A stretch of DNA of 64,000 bases from Rotaria macrura (GCA_900239685.1 OENT01000631.1:27020-91019), one strand, 5' to 3'; positions 21,186-36,000 are shown, counted from the stretch's first letter. The notes: generated from the sequence alone by a model not told the origin. Numbers and translations are program-made.

Positions 21186-24100
21186 AGATACTTTAAAATA
21201 CCAATTTAAAAAATGCTTGAATGAAGAAACTTGTCAAAATCATTGATTTTCATTTATGCTTAGCAATACATTTATGTATATCTGTGCGTAAGTTGTTGTG
21301 GTAAATTATTTTATCATCAAGAGAAAAAAAAGTCGATTAATTTTAATTATTAACCTGTTTTTATCTTCGTTTTTCTCATTTGTTGTAGTGTTTCGTGAAT
21401 AAAGGAGAGAGACGAGTTGCAAAAAAGTCGTGACTAATGATTAATTAATTATATGTATTATTCAAAATACATGATTCGAACAATAATTTTGAGATATGTC
21501 TCCAACTTTTCCTTTGTATAAAAAAAAAAGGGATATTACGAACAAATGCGATGCAAGATCTTTAGAGTACGATAAAACGTGTTCATGGCATCCGTTGATT
21601 GTATAGTCATGCAAAGACGTTTTTCTTTCATAGCTGTAGGATTCTTTTGTTTGATGTTCTTACAAAAAATTTCTTTAATGGGATGAAGATGAACAAATAG
21701 ACTACAAAATAATTATAATTCTTTGGATTGGTGAAAATCAACGAGAATAGATGAGATAGGAAAATGTACAGATAGTAACATATAATTTGAGATAGTTGTT
21801 CTTTTATTTGTAGAAATAACAATATATATATATTACCCGATTTTAAAAAGCATGGGCTCAGTTCATGATAGTTAATTATCGATATTGAGATTTGTCAGGC
21901 ATTTCGTTGTAAAGATCCACAGCGACAAACTTCCTGTTACTACTTAAGTACACAAGTAATATCCACTTTTACGGTCATATGCTTTGAAGAAGACGAAAAA
22001 CAAGTTTACTTTTTCTAACTAATTAACAACATATTATGCAAAAGCGAATGTCATGCATGAATATTCATTTTCTAGTGCAATGTAGCACACAATATTTGAT
22101 TAGAATCCAGCAAGAAAAGAAGCATTCGTTTAACATATGGTAGGATGTATGCTCCAAGCATTATTCTAAGAAAAATCAAGCCAGAAGATAAAATAGAAGC
22201 AGATTATTACAGTAAACATTGTTTAAATAAAACAAAGGCATCCAAAGATCATTCATATCATGTCGTAAAAATTTCATCGAGGTGCATCAAAACTGTTCTC
22301 TTAGCTTACGTTGATTTAGAGCTATTGTGATGTGTAGACAATGCCAGTTCTACTTTCTTGTATGACATTTCACGTTAATAAAAGTCAATGTCTCAATTGT
22401 TGCTTACAGACTATATAATCAGTACCCTTGATAATTACTATTCTTGCTTTTTATGAATATAAATGTATGCACCACTCATGAAAGTGCAAATTCTTCGAAG
22501 ATCGTCGTATTTTTATCGAAACCCAATTTCGAAAAAGAAAAAACAAAGAAAGATTAATCAGTTTACTGTATTTCAACAAATACTGAGCCATTTACGAATG
22601 GTCCTCACTATATATAACTTTCATATTCCTAATTGAAAATATTCTATCGGAAAAAGATGAGAAAAAATTTATTCAGATTATTGAAATGGTACATTTTCAT
22701 AGATAAGCATTGTTCTGACAAATGTTTATTTATTGAATTAATGTCTAGAGATATTAACAATATTTGAATGAGCCATGAATTTGAAAGCTTTTATTGGAAA
22801 GTAAAAAGAATAAAAAAATATCGCTTTTAATGTCATATACATCTAATTAATTACTATTTATGTTGTCAACTAGGATTCTCATCAATTTCTCTTTTGTGCA
22901 ATGTTGTCATTTGAATACCTTTTTATAAAAGACATTCTTATAGCTATTTATTTCATGATCAATAGTGTCACATTGTTTTTAATCAAAACTACCCTAAATA
23001 GAATATCGATATGATTCTTGTGATTCGATCGTCCTGAAATAGCCATTGAACTAGAGCACTTTACTAAGTGGACAGAAAATTTGTTATTTCTAGAAGGCTT
23101 CTGTTCATTTAGCTGTATCATGACTTATGTTAGCTCAAGTATCTTATTGAAAAGAAAGAAAAACTTGAATCTTTACATATTCTATCGTTGATTCTTGCTT
23201 CCTATTATTATACTAATGTGAAATTTCATTGAACTAGCATTGATTTTCTACATATTGAGTACTAATAATTAGATCAGGTCAATCATCTATAATAGGACGT
23301 AGATAGTGTCTTGTTATTCTTGATGTTTTCATGCAGGTCGTTAATTCTACGTTCTCGTCATAGATAACTTTCTCTAGAGCTAGTCAATATTATTGATGCT
23401 GCGTATATGTCAAATTCCAGACAAGAAAGTCTCTTCGGCTTTTCAAAACATCAGGGACTGTTTTTAATCGAAAGAGACAAGTCATTATTTGAAAGTCAAG
23501 CTCAACATACATAAACTATACAAAATTAAAAATAAGCTAATGTAAAAGGTGATCGATATCTGGAGTGTCTTTTTTTTTAATCGAAATTGATTTATATATT
23601 TTCACGTAGATCTACATTGATTCCTCACATAATTACTAGAACTTATGTAATCCAAAACGTTTTGTTTTCATTGTCATAAATGTACACAATAATCTTTAAA
23701 ATAATATTGGTGAACAATCTTCGTCTGTAGAATCGACTGTAGATATTTTAAAAATAGAGTGTCTTTATTACCAAACCTTTGATTGTTATCTGTCAAAATA
23801 TTGAAGCTGAAGTTGATTTTATTTATTGAAGAACAAGTAGAAATGATTCTCTACAAGATAAAACACTTCCCACTGTGTTTACAGCTGATTTCCATCATCA
23901 TACATAAATATCATGAAAGATAAAAATTTAATGTTCTTTTCAACCAATTCGTACAAAAACATGTAATTGTTTATGGCATTCCATTAGTGAATCTTCATCA
24001 CAAGATATTGTAATCAGCTGGCATACGTGATGCGTTTTAGGCAGTTGTGTTTTCTGTCTATTGAAAGTAGAACTCTATCGATCAATATATGTCGGCAAAA

Positions 24101-27100
24101 AGTTCAATTGTTCTTTGTTTAGAGTTTGTATTCAGGGAAAAAAGAAATTATTCTTCATTCTTTGTGAATCTTGATGGAAATAAAAATATTCCATACTAAT
24201 TAACATAGGACTTTTTCATCGAAGGTTTAAGACAGTGGGGAAAATTAAGGTTAAATATTCTTGAATAAGCTTCAAAGACATTGCATGTATGTGTAATTAG
24301 AAAAAGAACTCAGATGTCATACGTTTCATATGTAATTGCTCAGAATGAGTAATGAGTGAAAATGAATTCTGAAGTGTGACAGTATAGGAAATTCGCTACT
24401 GTTCTACATGTATATATAAATGTCAAATTTTACATGCTCACTAAAATATGAACTTGAACAAAGAAAGTATATCTTTCAATTGTTTTCATAAATTCTTCAA
24501 AATCTCGTCTTGTTGCTAGTGTCAATTTTCAATCCTTGGATCTTAATTTCTTCAAATATTGTTTACATGCCATCATCATAAAATACTGAATATCATTCTC
24601 ATAGCATACTCCACAAAAAGCGATGTACTAATTCGATAAATGGAATAGATCATTATTCATCGTTCCCATGACACTTACGTTTTTAATTAGAGTTTTCCAT
24701 CTAAATTAAACTCTCCTCTGCAAAGTTTTCATTCATAATTTCAACAATGTTTGGCTTACGGATGTAACATGGAAGTTGACTAATGATATTCGAAGCAATA
24801 ATCATCGAAACATGACAACTGAAGATCAGTAAAAGTTCATGTTAGTATAGCATTCTACCCACTCTTATAGCATATATATATATATGAATATGGAATTGCG
24901 TAGTTATTTTTTCGATAGGTAGTGTCCATTTCAAAGTAAACTTGAAGACAAGAATAAAAAATGCAATCGCATGAATCAAAGTATCACGATAACTTTGCCA
25001 TGGCAGAATTCTTATTGTGTCGAATAAGTACAATTTAAAACTTATATCTATACATGAATAGATTTCTAGAAAATTCCATGTCATATTGAAATATTTAATT
25101 ATTGCTCTCATGCCTACTTCACCCATTAAAATCATCATGAGAAAATGAATACGAATCTTAAGTAGAAGTATCTACATATATACAGTTGTATGATCCGATG
25201 TGGAGGATATTTTCAAGTTTCTATTTCAGAAAAAAGTGTAATTTAAGGCTTTTATATTGATGATGGTTGATAAGTAAGCATGCGAACTGTGAGAATATTT
25301 AGTTTTCAATAAGACTACTTATTTGCAACAATACAACATTACAATTACTACTTCTGACTTCTTGTTTCAAGAGAACATTGGTGCACTCATCTCATGCTTT
25401 AAACATCCTCTAGATTGTCATTCTCGGATATTGCCCTAGGCGATTTTTTTAGAGTGTCTATTCTGTCTTTTACTAGTTCAAAAAAAGAACTGACAATTAT
25501 TTAACTCTGCATCCATTAAAATAAGCCTTATTTAAAAAGATTCTTTAACGGTAAGCCGTGCCTCCTCACTTTTCTAAGTTTTCTGGTGTATGATTCATCC
25601 GAGAATCTTTTATGAGTTATTGGGATCATCATCGGTCAAAATGACTCAACTTTTCGTCCTTGTTTCTATAGGCAACTATGTTCGGCTGAATTGATATTGA
25701 TTATTACAGATAGTGGACACAGTTTTGGGTGTATATGTCTTGCGTTTTCTCTTATGTTTTGTTTGTTGAATAAAAAACGTCAAAATACTGGATGTAAGTT
25801 ACTCTAAAACATTCCTATTGTTTTGACTAGCCCAGTTTTGATGAAATGCGCCAATCATCAACAGAGAAACACTTTTTAAACGAAAATCAAATACCCACAT
25901 TAAACAGTGACGAATATATGTGAGAATAGTTTAAGCACGATTCTTCTTTTCCTGTTCGACAAATGGGAGACAGAGTAGCATTTTTTCTGATTAAATTTGA
26001 TATGAAAAAACCGAGATATAAAGCTCATTGCTAAGTTTCTCATGAAAACTCATCGTTTTTTTTTGTATCGATATGTAACTGAATGGGTTTTCAGATCCTG
26101 CAAATTTGATGAAGTAACTTTCACAGTTCAGAAAGTATATTTTATGACTATTTGATGTCCATAATCAGCCACCCATGAAAAATATGCTTCGGGTTGGTTG
26201 AAAATCTCTCTTATCGGTCCTGATAGAAAGAAAATACATAGAATAGTCAATGAGAGATACCTAAAAACTTTGAACACAGAAATCATTTCGAAGATAATGA
26301 ATTATAAATCAACGGATAAGAATAAACTTCAATAAAAAAAGCGAATACATTCTACAAAAAATTAGTCGAAAGTAGCGAATTTTTGATTTGTTCATATTAA
26401 TCAAATCTGGAATAAACTCGATCAATTATCTTTGACGGAGATCGAAACATATCTCATACATCTCAACTCGCCACTCTGACATGATCTTACATTAAAAACG
26501 AGATACCTACAAGAAGATAAAAGCGCGAAGACGACTTTTTTTCTGAAAGAAGGGTAAAAATCAAATTTCTTTTAGATATGGGCATCTCAAAAATTGTTCT
26601 TTTTCAGACATAGAGGCTGATAATAAAAATAGCGTTCAATCTGAACCTATAACAGAACGAACATCAGTAGTTTCCTATTTTCGTACGAATTATTTATATG
26701 TTTTCAGCTGAAAATAATAAAATGTGTAATTGAATGAATCTTTGTCAAACGTCAACATTCGTAGTTAATAATTACTACAGAGTGTAAAACAAGAAAAAAA
26801 GTAGATCCTGCACTATAGGAGTGATTGATGATTGGATAGTGATTGTGTGGTTGGTACGTACTATTCTAGTTTCTTTTTCTCAATGACTGGTTCCTAGTAT
26901 TTCATTATGCAAGCTTGTTTTCTTACATTTACCTATGAGATTTCCTCGAGAAACAGAGTAGACCGAAAAATATCTTAGCTTACAGAATCAATATACTTTC
27001 ATAGTACTACATGGATATAGTTATCGTTCAAACCTCTCAAAGATCTTGATTCACATCGAGAAAAATATGTAAAAAATGGGTTACCTATAGAATTTTTTCT

Positions 27101-29239
27101 TTTACGAGTAACCCTAATCGACAATATCATTTTTGATGCACACGGCTAATGTTAACCTGATTATCCAACCACGAACGTATGATAGGAATTTGTATAACTG
27201 AAAACGAAAACGTTTCAACATTTTATTTGAAAGTATTTTTTCTTTAAAAATAAGCTTTATCGAACAAATCAAGTTTCCTATGATTCATATAATATTCTTT
27301 TTAAGTTTAAGATAGATCTTTTTCTGTAGATTACATATTAAAATACTATTTCATTTATAATAGTTGAAATGTTTCTTTTACGAAAAATAGATCATTTATG
27401 TAGATCAATCGTAGTATCCTATTAGAATTCTGACATATTTATGTTAAATTAAATTATAAGGGTACTATATATTCTCATTCAATCAATGAAACGAAGTAAA
27501 ATTCTTAATGCTATGTAGATTTCTAATATTCAATAACCATGAAATTTCACTGAATGAATATTCATAGTTCATGTAAAACTACTATACATATTCTAAGGAG
27601 ACCGTATGATCTTAGTTTATTGCTCTCGAAAATACTACCATGTTACAATAATATATAGTCTAAATGTTGCACTAATAGAACAATTTATATTCGAATTTCG
27701 ACTTCTATTTTCACAGCAGCGACAAACTTCAATCAGAGAAATTAATTTATGAAAACTTTAGATCAATGAATTCGACTGCATTTCTGATATAGGAATATTG
27801 AATCGATTGGTTGATATTCTATCGGTGCAAATCAGCGAAAAGAAAGTTCATTACTTCGAAATTAGCGAGTGGGTACATGGAAGAGAAAAATCATTAGCCA
27901 ACGTTGCTTTCCGCAAAAAAACTTGGGATGGAAATTTAAAATAGCAAAACATTTATTTCTAAATCAATAGGAAAATAGCATTTAATCAGATTTAAGAAAT
28001 AGAAAAATGTAAAACATAGATATTGAGTTACACACAAAAAGCAGCAATAGATAAACAATATATGAGAATCAAAAATTCAAACTTCCTTTTAAATTTTTCA
28101 ACGAATACTGTAAATAAGAGTGTGGGTCGTCAAAAAAATACATACATACACGCCCACACTCAAGGGAAAACCGATTCGCTGACATGTGTATTACCATGTT
28201 TGTATTTCCTATTTTCTACATTCACTACTTTCGCTTGTGCATTTTAACTTTTTTCTGTTATGAAATTTCACTGAAATGCAATTTTTCTTTCGCTGAATCA
28301 ATACCATATTGTTGACACGAGTAACGTGAAATATAAATGACAATTATTGTTTTATACTAACAAAAAATTAACGAGAAATCCAAAATAGCAACAAGACAAA
28401 TTTCCTTACAATAACTTTCATGCACAAAATCATCAGCGAACAATAACATGTCCATAATAGTTACTCATGCGCTTGAGTTATTTTCAAAGAGAATTCATAA
28501 TCTTCATGGTCAACATACAACAGGGATTTTTTTAAATTGCTAACCATTCTTTACAGATAACACAATGATATAATTTGGTATTAGAGACGATGCTTTTCAA
28601 TAGTGGAGTAGCTTAATCTCGGAGAATAACCATTTTGATCTTCGTCAAATAAGCTAGATGAAGAAATAACTTCATGTACACTTTCAAAACAAAATGTAGC
28701 ATACGTTCTCCACGATTGCATATGCAATTTTTGGGGTCAAATCTAGATTTTTTGAAGTAAATACAAGAGCATCAGATTATTTTAATCTGATCTCCGTGTA
28801 TGAAAAATATTGTTTATTTTAGTAGTACGCTGCTAATAAAATTTTACTAGTTTATGCGTCGAGAACTGTTCATGTTGAAAGAATTACTGCTATGAACATA
28901 AATTATTCTTGATTACTACATTTGCAATTAAAAATGTTTCTAAGAGATTTTCTTCATACTTCACATCTTATAATTTTATTAATACAAGAAGCTCTTGTTA
29001 CAATAGAAGTTCTGTAATATGCAACCTTTCAAAATACTCATATGACATGTTTTCAATTATTAAAAGAAGAAAGATATATATGTCGTTAGTGATTCTGTAT
29101 TCATTTGAATAGTTTATCACAAAATATATATCAAATCAATTCGTATATAATGATTAAATTGCTTGATCTGTTATACATAAATAAATGATATATAAACATC
29201 TAACAAGGTTATCAATACATAAGAATAAAATATGAGCAA
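21186..29239. other. 8-kb gene-poor intergenic region
   Basis: A long AT-rich stretch in which I could not support any gene. Short AT microsatellites occur (for example near 24869-24884). The only interesting coding-like segment is on the minus strand at 24842-25138 and is listed separately. A fragment with a CAX repeat core lies at 28139-28160. It could contain distal regulatory DNA or decayed sequence; nothing in it tells which. Confidence 0.5.
24842..25138 (-). pseudogene. possible remnant of a multi-pass membrane (ion-channel-like) gene
   Basis: A 98-codon open frame on the minus strand reads like transmembrane channel sequence: MRAIIKYFNMTWNFLEIYSC, then a hydrophobic stretch, ILPWQSYRDTLIHAIAFF, ILVFKFTLKW. 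The pattern F-x-x-x-WN-x-(L/I)-(D/E), then a second helix with K/R after the hydrophobic run, recalls the S2-S4 zone of TRP/polycystin-type channels. No flanking exons with good splice sites were found, and the frame closes 17 codons upstream of the first Met. It could be a decayed fragment, one exon of an unseen gene, or chance. Confidence 0.2.
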
Positions 29240-29813
29240 CTATGAAAACTCGTAGGTTTTTGGTTTGTGTGCACCAGCACAAGCTTGTAGTGACGCTATA
29301 ATACTATCTTCAGACAACTCTTCTAGAGAGTTTGCATAGATCTGTATATGATAACCATGAAAGAGTCGTTCAAATTCTTGCTTACGCATAGACGCACGAG
29401 CAGCACGTAATGTTGGCTAAATAGAAGAAAATTCAATATCATAATATATAAATATAAAAAAGAAATCCACATACAACACGGACTCCAACATAATTAATAT
29501 ATACAAATTTTGCTCGCTGACTTCCAAAATCATCGACTGCTCGAACACGGATAACACCAATATAAATTTGAGTATCTTGTAGTGTTTTTTTCATTTCATT
29601 TAATCCACCTGAGCCTTTCCCACTGAATATAATTTCACCCTTATCACCATAAGTTAATAGTACCCTATAGAACAAGTAATGTCGATGTCACTGATGTAGC
29701 AAAAAATGTTTATAGTCATACCAATTAGTTTCAGCTGCATCATTGCGAACATCTTGCCATGCTTGATGAATATCTTCATGATTTGAGTCAACGGTACGTT
29801 GTGATGTTGCCAT
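29240..29813 (-). CDS. COTL1: coactosin-like actin-binding protein (ADF-H domain)
   Basis: Three exons on the minus strand, 29722-29813, 29475-29664 and 29240-29416, encode 152 aa that form a single ADF-homology domain. Landmarks: DVRNDAAETNWVLLTYGDKG, IIFSGKGSGGLNEM (the KGSGG turn of coactosins), IYIGVIRVRAVDDFGSQRAK, FVYINYVGVRV, then RAARASMRKQEFERLF and the C-terminal ...QACAGAHKPKTYEFS. It binds F-actin and opposes capping in known family members; vertebrate COTL1 also binds 5-lipoxygenase. The junctions restore TNW|VLL and VRV|PTL. The protein is cytosolic with no signal peptide. Length is usual for the family (about 142-146 aa). The gene lies 1.2 kb downstream of GTPBP6 on the same strand. 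Confidence 0.93.
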
Positions 29814-31015
29814 AAAAATTTATGCTAATAAAAACCTGTGCTAGTAAAATGTACCAGCATAGTTTCTATTATTTGCATCGATGAATCATGTACTAGAATG
29901 AAGAAAGAAAAAATCGACATAGCGGATAATCTGGTACGCATCGTATTACATCCAAAATAGATAACCTTTATTGTCTCCATATTTGGTTATACGTTGGTTG
30001 TTTTGTATGATAAAAGAAAGAAAAAGAGAACAGAAAAAATGGAAACAACCATTCAACAGATTCGGATTGATAGTATTACTTCTGATAATACAGTACGTCA
30101 TATAATCCATCCTGCTTCTACAATACGATGACAACTGTCATGGACTGCTTGTCTGTGTCATTCGTGAATTGAAAATAAAAACAACAAGAAAGAATACCAA
30201 TCATGGAAATAATGCCACTCAGTTAATATTCACTCTATTCTATACCGTCATGATAATATTTATCTTAATGATCCAAAACAATAACTAAGTAGACATCTTC
30301 ATTCTTGACCTGTTCGTATAACATGCTAAAGACGTCGTACACGACAGATGCAATATTGTTTTTTTTTCAACATGTACTTGATTCAAACGAGATGTGTTAT
30401 CTACGGATGAGCTTCGTTATTATATTATTCATTCCATATTTCTTTGATTGTGTCGAATATAAATTGTAAATGAATTTTATTCGCAATAGGTTTAATCTCA
30501 AGTGTAGAACATTTCATTTTTTTCTTTCTTTCACAATATTACTAAGGAATTATTCCTCGAAAAGATAATTCACTGATGAGTCAAAATCTATATTGAGTTT
30601 GTCTCCAATTTCTTTTATGTCAACAGGAAACAATAGTCCATGCTAGCTTAGATAGTGTGTTGACAAACCGCTGAAATGAAGTACTTTTCTCCGTATTGAA
30701 AAAACATTCGTACTGAAGTCTTGAATACGCTAGACAGGAAAAAATCAAAGAACACAATTCATCTTTGCAAATGTTCTTTTACTATTTATCTCGTTTAATA
30801 CGACAAGATTCATTCATTCGATATCCAAGATACCAAAATCATAGATGAGATGCACAATGGTAAAAACTACTACAACAAGTAGCATTTCTAATGGATACTC
30901 TACGATATACATACGTCACATAGATTCATGATTCTCTCAATCTAAAAGTAAATTTTCCATTCAGTCGTTTATTTTTGTTTTTACTTTACAAAAAAAAACA
31001 AAACTAAAGTCGATT
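29814..31015. other. intergenic region, coactosin promoter and GTPBP6 3' flank
   Basis: 1.2 kb without recognised coding sequence. Both neighbours are on the minus strand, so it should hold the coactosin promoter next to 29814 and the 3' UTR of GTPBP6 next to 31015. Confidence 0.5.
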
Positions 31016-33059
31016 CTATGAATCATTCGATACTTGATATTTGAATGCAGCACTGTAACGAGCTTGAAATTTAGCATATGCAGTCTTTGAGAAGAAACAC
31101 TTCAAGCGTATGAATTGTGGGTCGTGCTCATCAGCTATCATATTTTCAACGGTACAAATATCACCATGAACAAGAATTTGATAAAGTTGTCCTCCTTGTA
31201 AAACACGATATTCGCCTGTTATACGATCACTTGCAATCATAAGTTTCTGTTGTAATATATCAAGGAGTTGATCAAGACCTTGACCAGTTTCACATGATAT
31301 GTATAATCCATTAGTATTTGCATTGTTGACATCTGGTATTGAGTTTTCTACGAGAACTTTTGTTTCGATTGCATCTTCTTCTTGTTCATCGACTAACTGT
31401 TCATTTAATAATAGATCACATTTATTAAAAACAGTTATCATTGATTCAAGTTTTGATTTCGGAATATCAAGTTCATTTAATGTTTGTAATACTATTTTAC
31501 GTTGAACAGCAGAATCCGGATGACTAATGTCACAAACGTGAATTATTAAATGAGCATCTATAGCATCATTCAATGTTGCACGAAAAGCTTCAATTAACGT
31601 TGTTGGAATATCAGCTAAATAAAGAATAGAATATTGAAAATGGCTTCTACTACTTGCCAGTTTCTTTACCGATAAATCCAACGGTATCTACATATAGTAC
31701 ATTTAATGAATTAGGTAAAACGCCGGCATGTGTAGTCACGTCTATTGTCAAAAACAAACAGACATTAAATAAATTACAAAAGTAGAACATATTTCATGCG
31801 ATCACGTTATCACTGACTATCGTTTATCTATCCTTCACTTCGTTTTACGCTTATATCACCATCAAACTACCAGTATTCGAAGAAATGTTAAAATTCTCAT
31901 TGCATGATTAAATCAACCATTTCGATAGTAAACTATCGATGACCGATGACCACTGGTACACAAGATAAATTGTCAATTTCAACAAATCACATGATTTGAC
32001 TTAGAGTAAACTGGCAATGATTTGTGAATTCAGAAGAATCCTGATCGCTAAACGTACACGACATCAAAATTCATGAAATATGTTGACGTCAATCTTTGTT
32101 TTATCATGCCACTGATTTAGTTATCCTTTAACATACCTAATGTAGCAAACAATTGATTTTTTGGCTTTAGTGAAGCATCTTTGGTTAATGCTTTAATTAA
32201 TGATGTTTTTCCGGCATTTGTGTATCCGACAATAGCAACAGTTGGTATATCAATAGCTAACCGACGTTTTTTTATTAATTTTCGATGTTGTTCAAGTTTA
32301 GCTACTTCAGCACGAATATTTCGTTCACGATCCTTCATTTTTCGACAAATTAAGAATTCATTATTGATTCATGTACATAATATGTCTTACTTTGAATAAT
32401 TCAGAATCATTTTTACGATATCTTAGTAGTGGAATTTCAGCTAGAGCAACTTGTAATTTAGCTGCACCACTCTGTGCATGATTTTTAAAGATCTATCGAA
32501 TAGAAATTCGTTTCAAAACTTCAATTTTCAAGACAACAAAAAATTCTACTTGTAGGACGATAGCATATCGATCATACACAGGTACACGAAATTTTTCTGT
32601 AAGACCATCGATCTGTGCAAGTGAAAGACGATCGATTGAAATGAAAACAGCTGTGGCTTGACAATCATGAATTTCTTCGGTTATTTTCTCAATATTACCT
32701 TTTCCATAAAGATATCGTTGAGCACCTCTAGATTTTAACGTATAGATACCATGACCAACAACAGACCATTTATTTAATGTTTTAATAAGTGATATCGATT
32801 CAGACAGTTGTAATTGAGCAGTTGTCGATTGACGACCACGAGCTTTAAATTTCATTGATGGCTGAATTATGTAAACACGATGGCCAGATGAACGAATATG
32901 AAGTAATGCCGTTGACATAGAAGTAAATTCATTATCATTGATAAGATTTTGTACATGACGATCGAGAAATTCCTTCGTATACAAACGGGTTGTGTGAGTA
33001 AATGTTCGCATAGAAGATTTTATAAAAGTAAAACGCTGGACAAAGTTTTTCAGCAACAT
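31016..33059 (-). CDS. GTPBP6: HflX-type GTPase GTPBP6, probably mitochondrial
   Basis: Five exons on the minus strand (32550-33059, 32391-32492, 32137-32332, 31670-31741, 31016-31614) encode 492 aa. The N-terminus (MLLKNFVQRFTFIKSSMRTF) is basic and hydroxylated, like a mitochondrial presequence. An HflX N-terminal domain follows, with YLYGKGNIEKI, VFISIDRLSLAQ, DRYAIVLQIF and AAKLQVALAEIPLLRYR. The GTPase motifs are all present: G1 GYTNAGKT (residues 240-247), the G2 region DVTTHAGVLP, G3 DTVGF and G4 NKCD, with ISC(E) as the likely G5. Family role: ribosome recycling or splitting and late mitoribosome assembly. Odd: the glycine-rich loop (GPGE in bacteria, GSGES in human) between the N-terminal domain and the coiled coil is absent. 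The coding sequence passes from RKNDSELFK directly to DRERNIRAEV across a 58-nt intron. The acceptor of that intron (AAAAATGAAG) is the weakest splice site. Confidence 0.92.
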
Positions 33060-33061
33060 AC

Positions 33062-33078
33062 TGTGTGTGTGTGTGTGT
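33062..33078. repeat. (TG)n microsatellite next to the GTPBP6 start
   Basis: An alternating TG tract begins three bases outside the GTPBP6 initiator codon. On the transcribed strand it is a CA repeat in the extreme 5' leader. Confidence 0.9.
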
Positions 33079-36000
33079 ATTTAATCTACAATTTTTTTCT
33101 CGAAATGTAATTTCTTGATAAAATAGTTATTTCTTTTATTTTTATGAATTTAAACAAAGATTTTAACAATTGGTTATTCGACAATTAAATTACTTTCGGT
33201 TTTAGATTTTTATTAACTAAGTCAGCCCTATATCAGTTACTAAGGAATATGTCTAATAATAGTTAAATCAAGTCAAACAAAACGATTTACACGTAGGAAA
33301 CATTGAATTATTTTTTTAATTGAAAACCTATGTAATGATAGAACAAATGAATGCTATTAACTTTGAACTAGCTTGAAACTCACTCCTAATTCTTAAGTAA
33401 ATCCTTGGTATTCTGATCTATGAGATGAAGATTACATCAATATGAAATATTATTCGTTCATTAAGAAGAGACGCTATTGAAAACACTTGTTTAAATTTTA
33501 TTGATTCAAGGCAGGAAAATCGAATTCAATGAATAAGATCAATGAGAGATGCGATTCATAAATAAAATTAACCAAGATGCTTCAGTTAAATCACACTGTT
33601 GAATATTATAAGATTGCATCGTTTTTGACACTCAAATAAACAAACTACCCGAAGAAAGATCTATTTTCATTACATCGTGCGTAGTATTAACAATAAGAAT
33701 TGATCAAATTATGAATCCATCATCTGTATTCATACTATCATTTCTTGCTTTGTTATTTGTTGTTTTTTGGAATGAACAACAATTCTAGTGTTATAGTCAT
33801 CCAATAGATTATAAAAGAAATCCTGTTAAAATACTTCAATATGCATTTTTCGACATGTTTTCTCATCATACTGCTTGTAATAGGAATCTAAAATACAATA
33901 TGTTACTTCGGTGTATTCATACTAAGAAACTTGCAATGATACAATGTTCATAACAAAATAGTTGCATGAAAATTTGATAGAACGAAGGTTTTTAATAAAT
34001 AAATTACAGCAAACGAAAACAAAATCATTATTTTTTGTTCTGCATGAAAATTCTCTCTATCCTGTAAATAGAGAATGAAAACATTCAATATATGAGCATA
34101 TCAGATATATAAAGAGCGATGTCAACACTTCTTTTTTAAAATCAATCTACTAGCGTTAAAAGCTATTCTTTCAGATATGTATATTTATTCCTTTGTATCA
34201 TATAAACGTCTCCTTCTGATATAATCAACCAGTAGTGAGTATATCAATAATAGCAGATGTTCTGTTTACTTGCTATTTGTATCACATAAAAGTGACTATC
34301 TCTTAGCTTATGCATGTGCATAACAATAGAAATAGTGGAAAATATTACTGTTAGCGAAACATATCTATCTCTGATAATAGATTACCAGTTCATTTGAAAC
34401 TGGCTATTGTTACCAGCCTAGTTTAAGGATATCATCATATTTCGTTAGAAAAATTTTATTATACTAGAATTAGAGAGAGTTTAAATTGACAACACATGAT
34501 GTGAACATAAGTCCATAGAATACCGTATTTGATAAACGATCCAGAAGAAGAACAAGATTAGTATATGCTATCGTTTCTTGTTGTCAATAGAAACTTTAGG
34601 GAATATTTTATATAAATTGCTACAAGTATACTCGTTTGATTTTGACTGTATCACAGATCGAAGTATTAGCACTATGAATGGTTTATGCTCCAATCATAAA
34701 TAATTAAACTAGCAAGGGCTTAGGTGTCGCTATTCAACATTATTTTATAAAAATGACTATCAGCAAAACTTTTCCTGTAAAATCATCTATGTATGCACTA
34801 ATTTTCGAAATCAAAATTTATCTAGAAATATTTTTGTATTTGTGATTGTCAATCTATTGTATTTTATAATCAATCATTCACTGAGCTGAAGTTGAAATTA
34901 CATATATCAACAACATTGAGATCTGAAGCTATTCAGTTACGTAGAATCTTTTAGTTCATTATTAGTAACGTTTTATTGAATTAGATTATGGTCAAAGAAG
35001 AAGTTCTTATCATCGTACTACTTGCATTACAAGTACTCTGATGGTAATGAATTTTGTTTCACGATTTTTTCTTTGGTATTCTTTAAGATTCTATTAATAA
35101 TAGTTTTCATTCTGTACATGATTTGGTCACGAATGTTAAATAATAAGTCGATACTTTTATCGTCATGATAAAAGTTATCATTATCCTTTCATTCAGAATA
35201 ACATATATAAGATGAGTATGATCAACCAATTCCGTTAAAATAAACAGTCATTAGTGTAAAACATAGTCATCTTTATTTGGCGTAAGATCAATAAAGATTT
35301 TTGAACGTACAAAAATATTTTCACGTAAAACAAGAACGTTGATAATAAATTTACTTGAACATATATTCTTGCAATAATTCTTTCTTTACAATGTAATATG
35401 TTGTGCATAACAATCGTACAACATTCAGCTTATTTGCTCAAAGACAAAGTAATTGTCAGATAAAAAAGATGACAGATGCAGTTCGAAAGACCATATGGAA
35501 CAATACTTCATACGCGAAAATCATTTTCCGGAAATTTCTATTACTGATAAATTTCAAAATTCTTGTTTTGCTTTCATTCGTTTCGTGAATATTGGATAAG
35601 ATATTTCGTGTATTTATGTAGTTTATTTAATTGGATAAAAGTACGAAATATGATTGAAAGTTGAAGAAAATCTATAACAGTATTTGATTGTATCTACTCG
35701 TAGGGATTCAACAACACGTGTTTTTCAAGGAAAATAAAAAGGAAGAATGACTTCTATTTGTGATCATCACTTTCATACAATAAGTCGATAAATGCGATTA
35801 AAAAAATTTGTACAAAAATCAATATAGAAAAAGCAGTCATGCCACACTGAATTATAATGAATTGCTTAATTAACTCAAATGATAAATAATAAAAGTTTAA
35901 TATTATTATCATTATTATTATACTTAGTCATACGTGAGTGTCTAATGATTGTGGATGCCACGAGTTAGCATTATTAACCTACAAGAAAAAAACAGAACAA

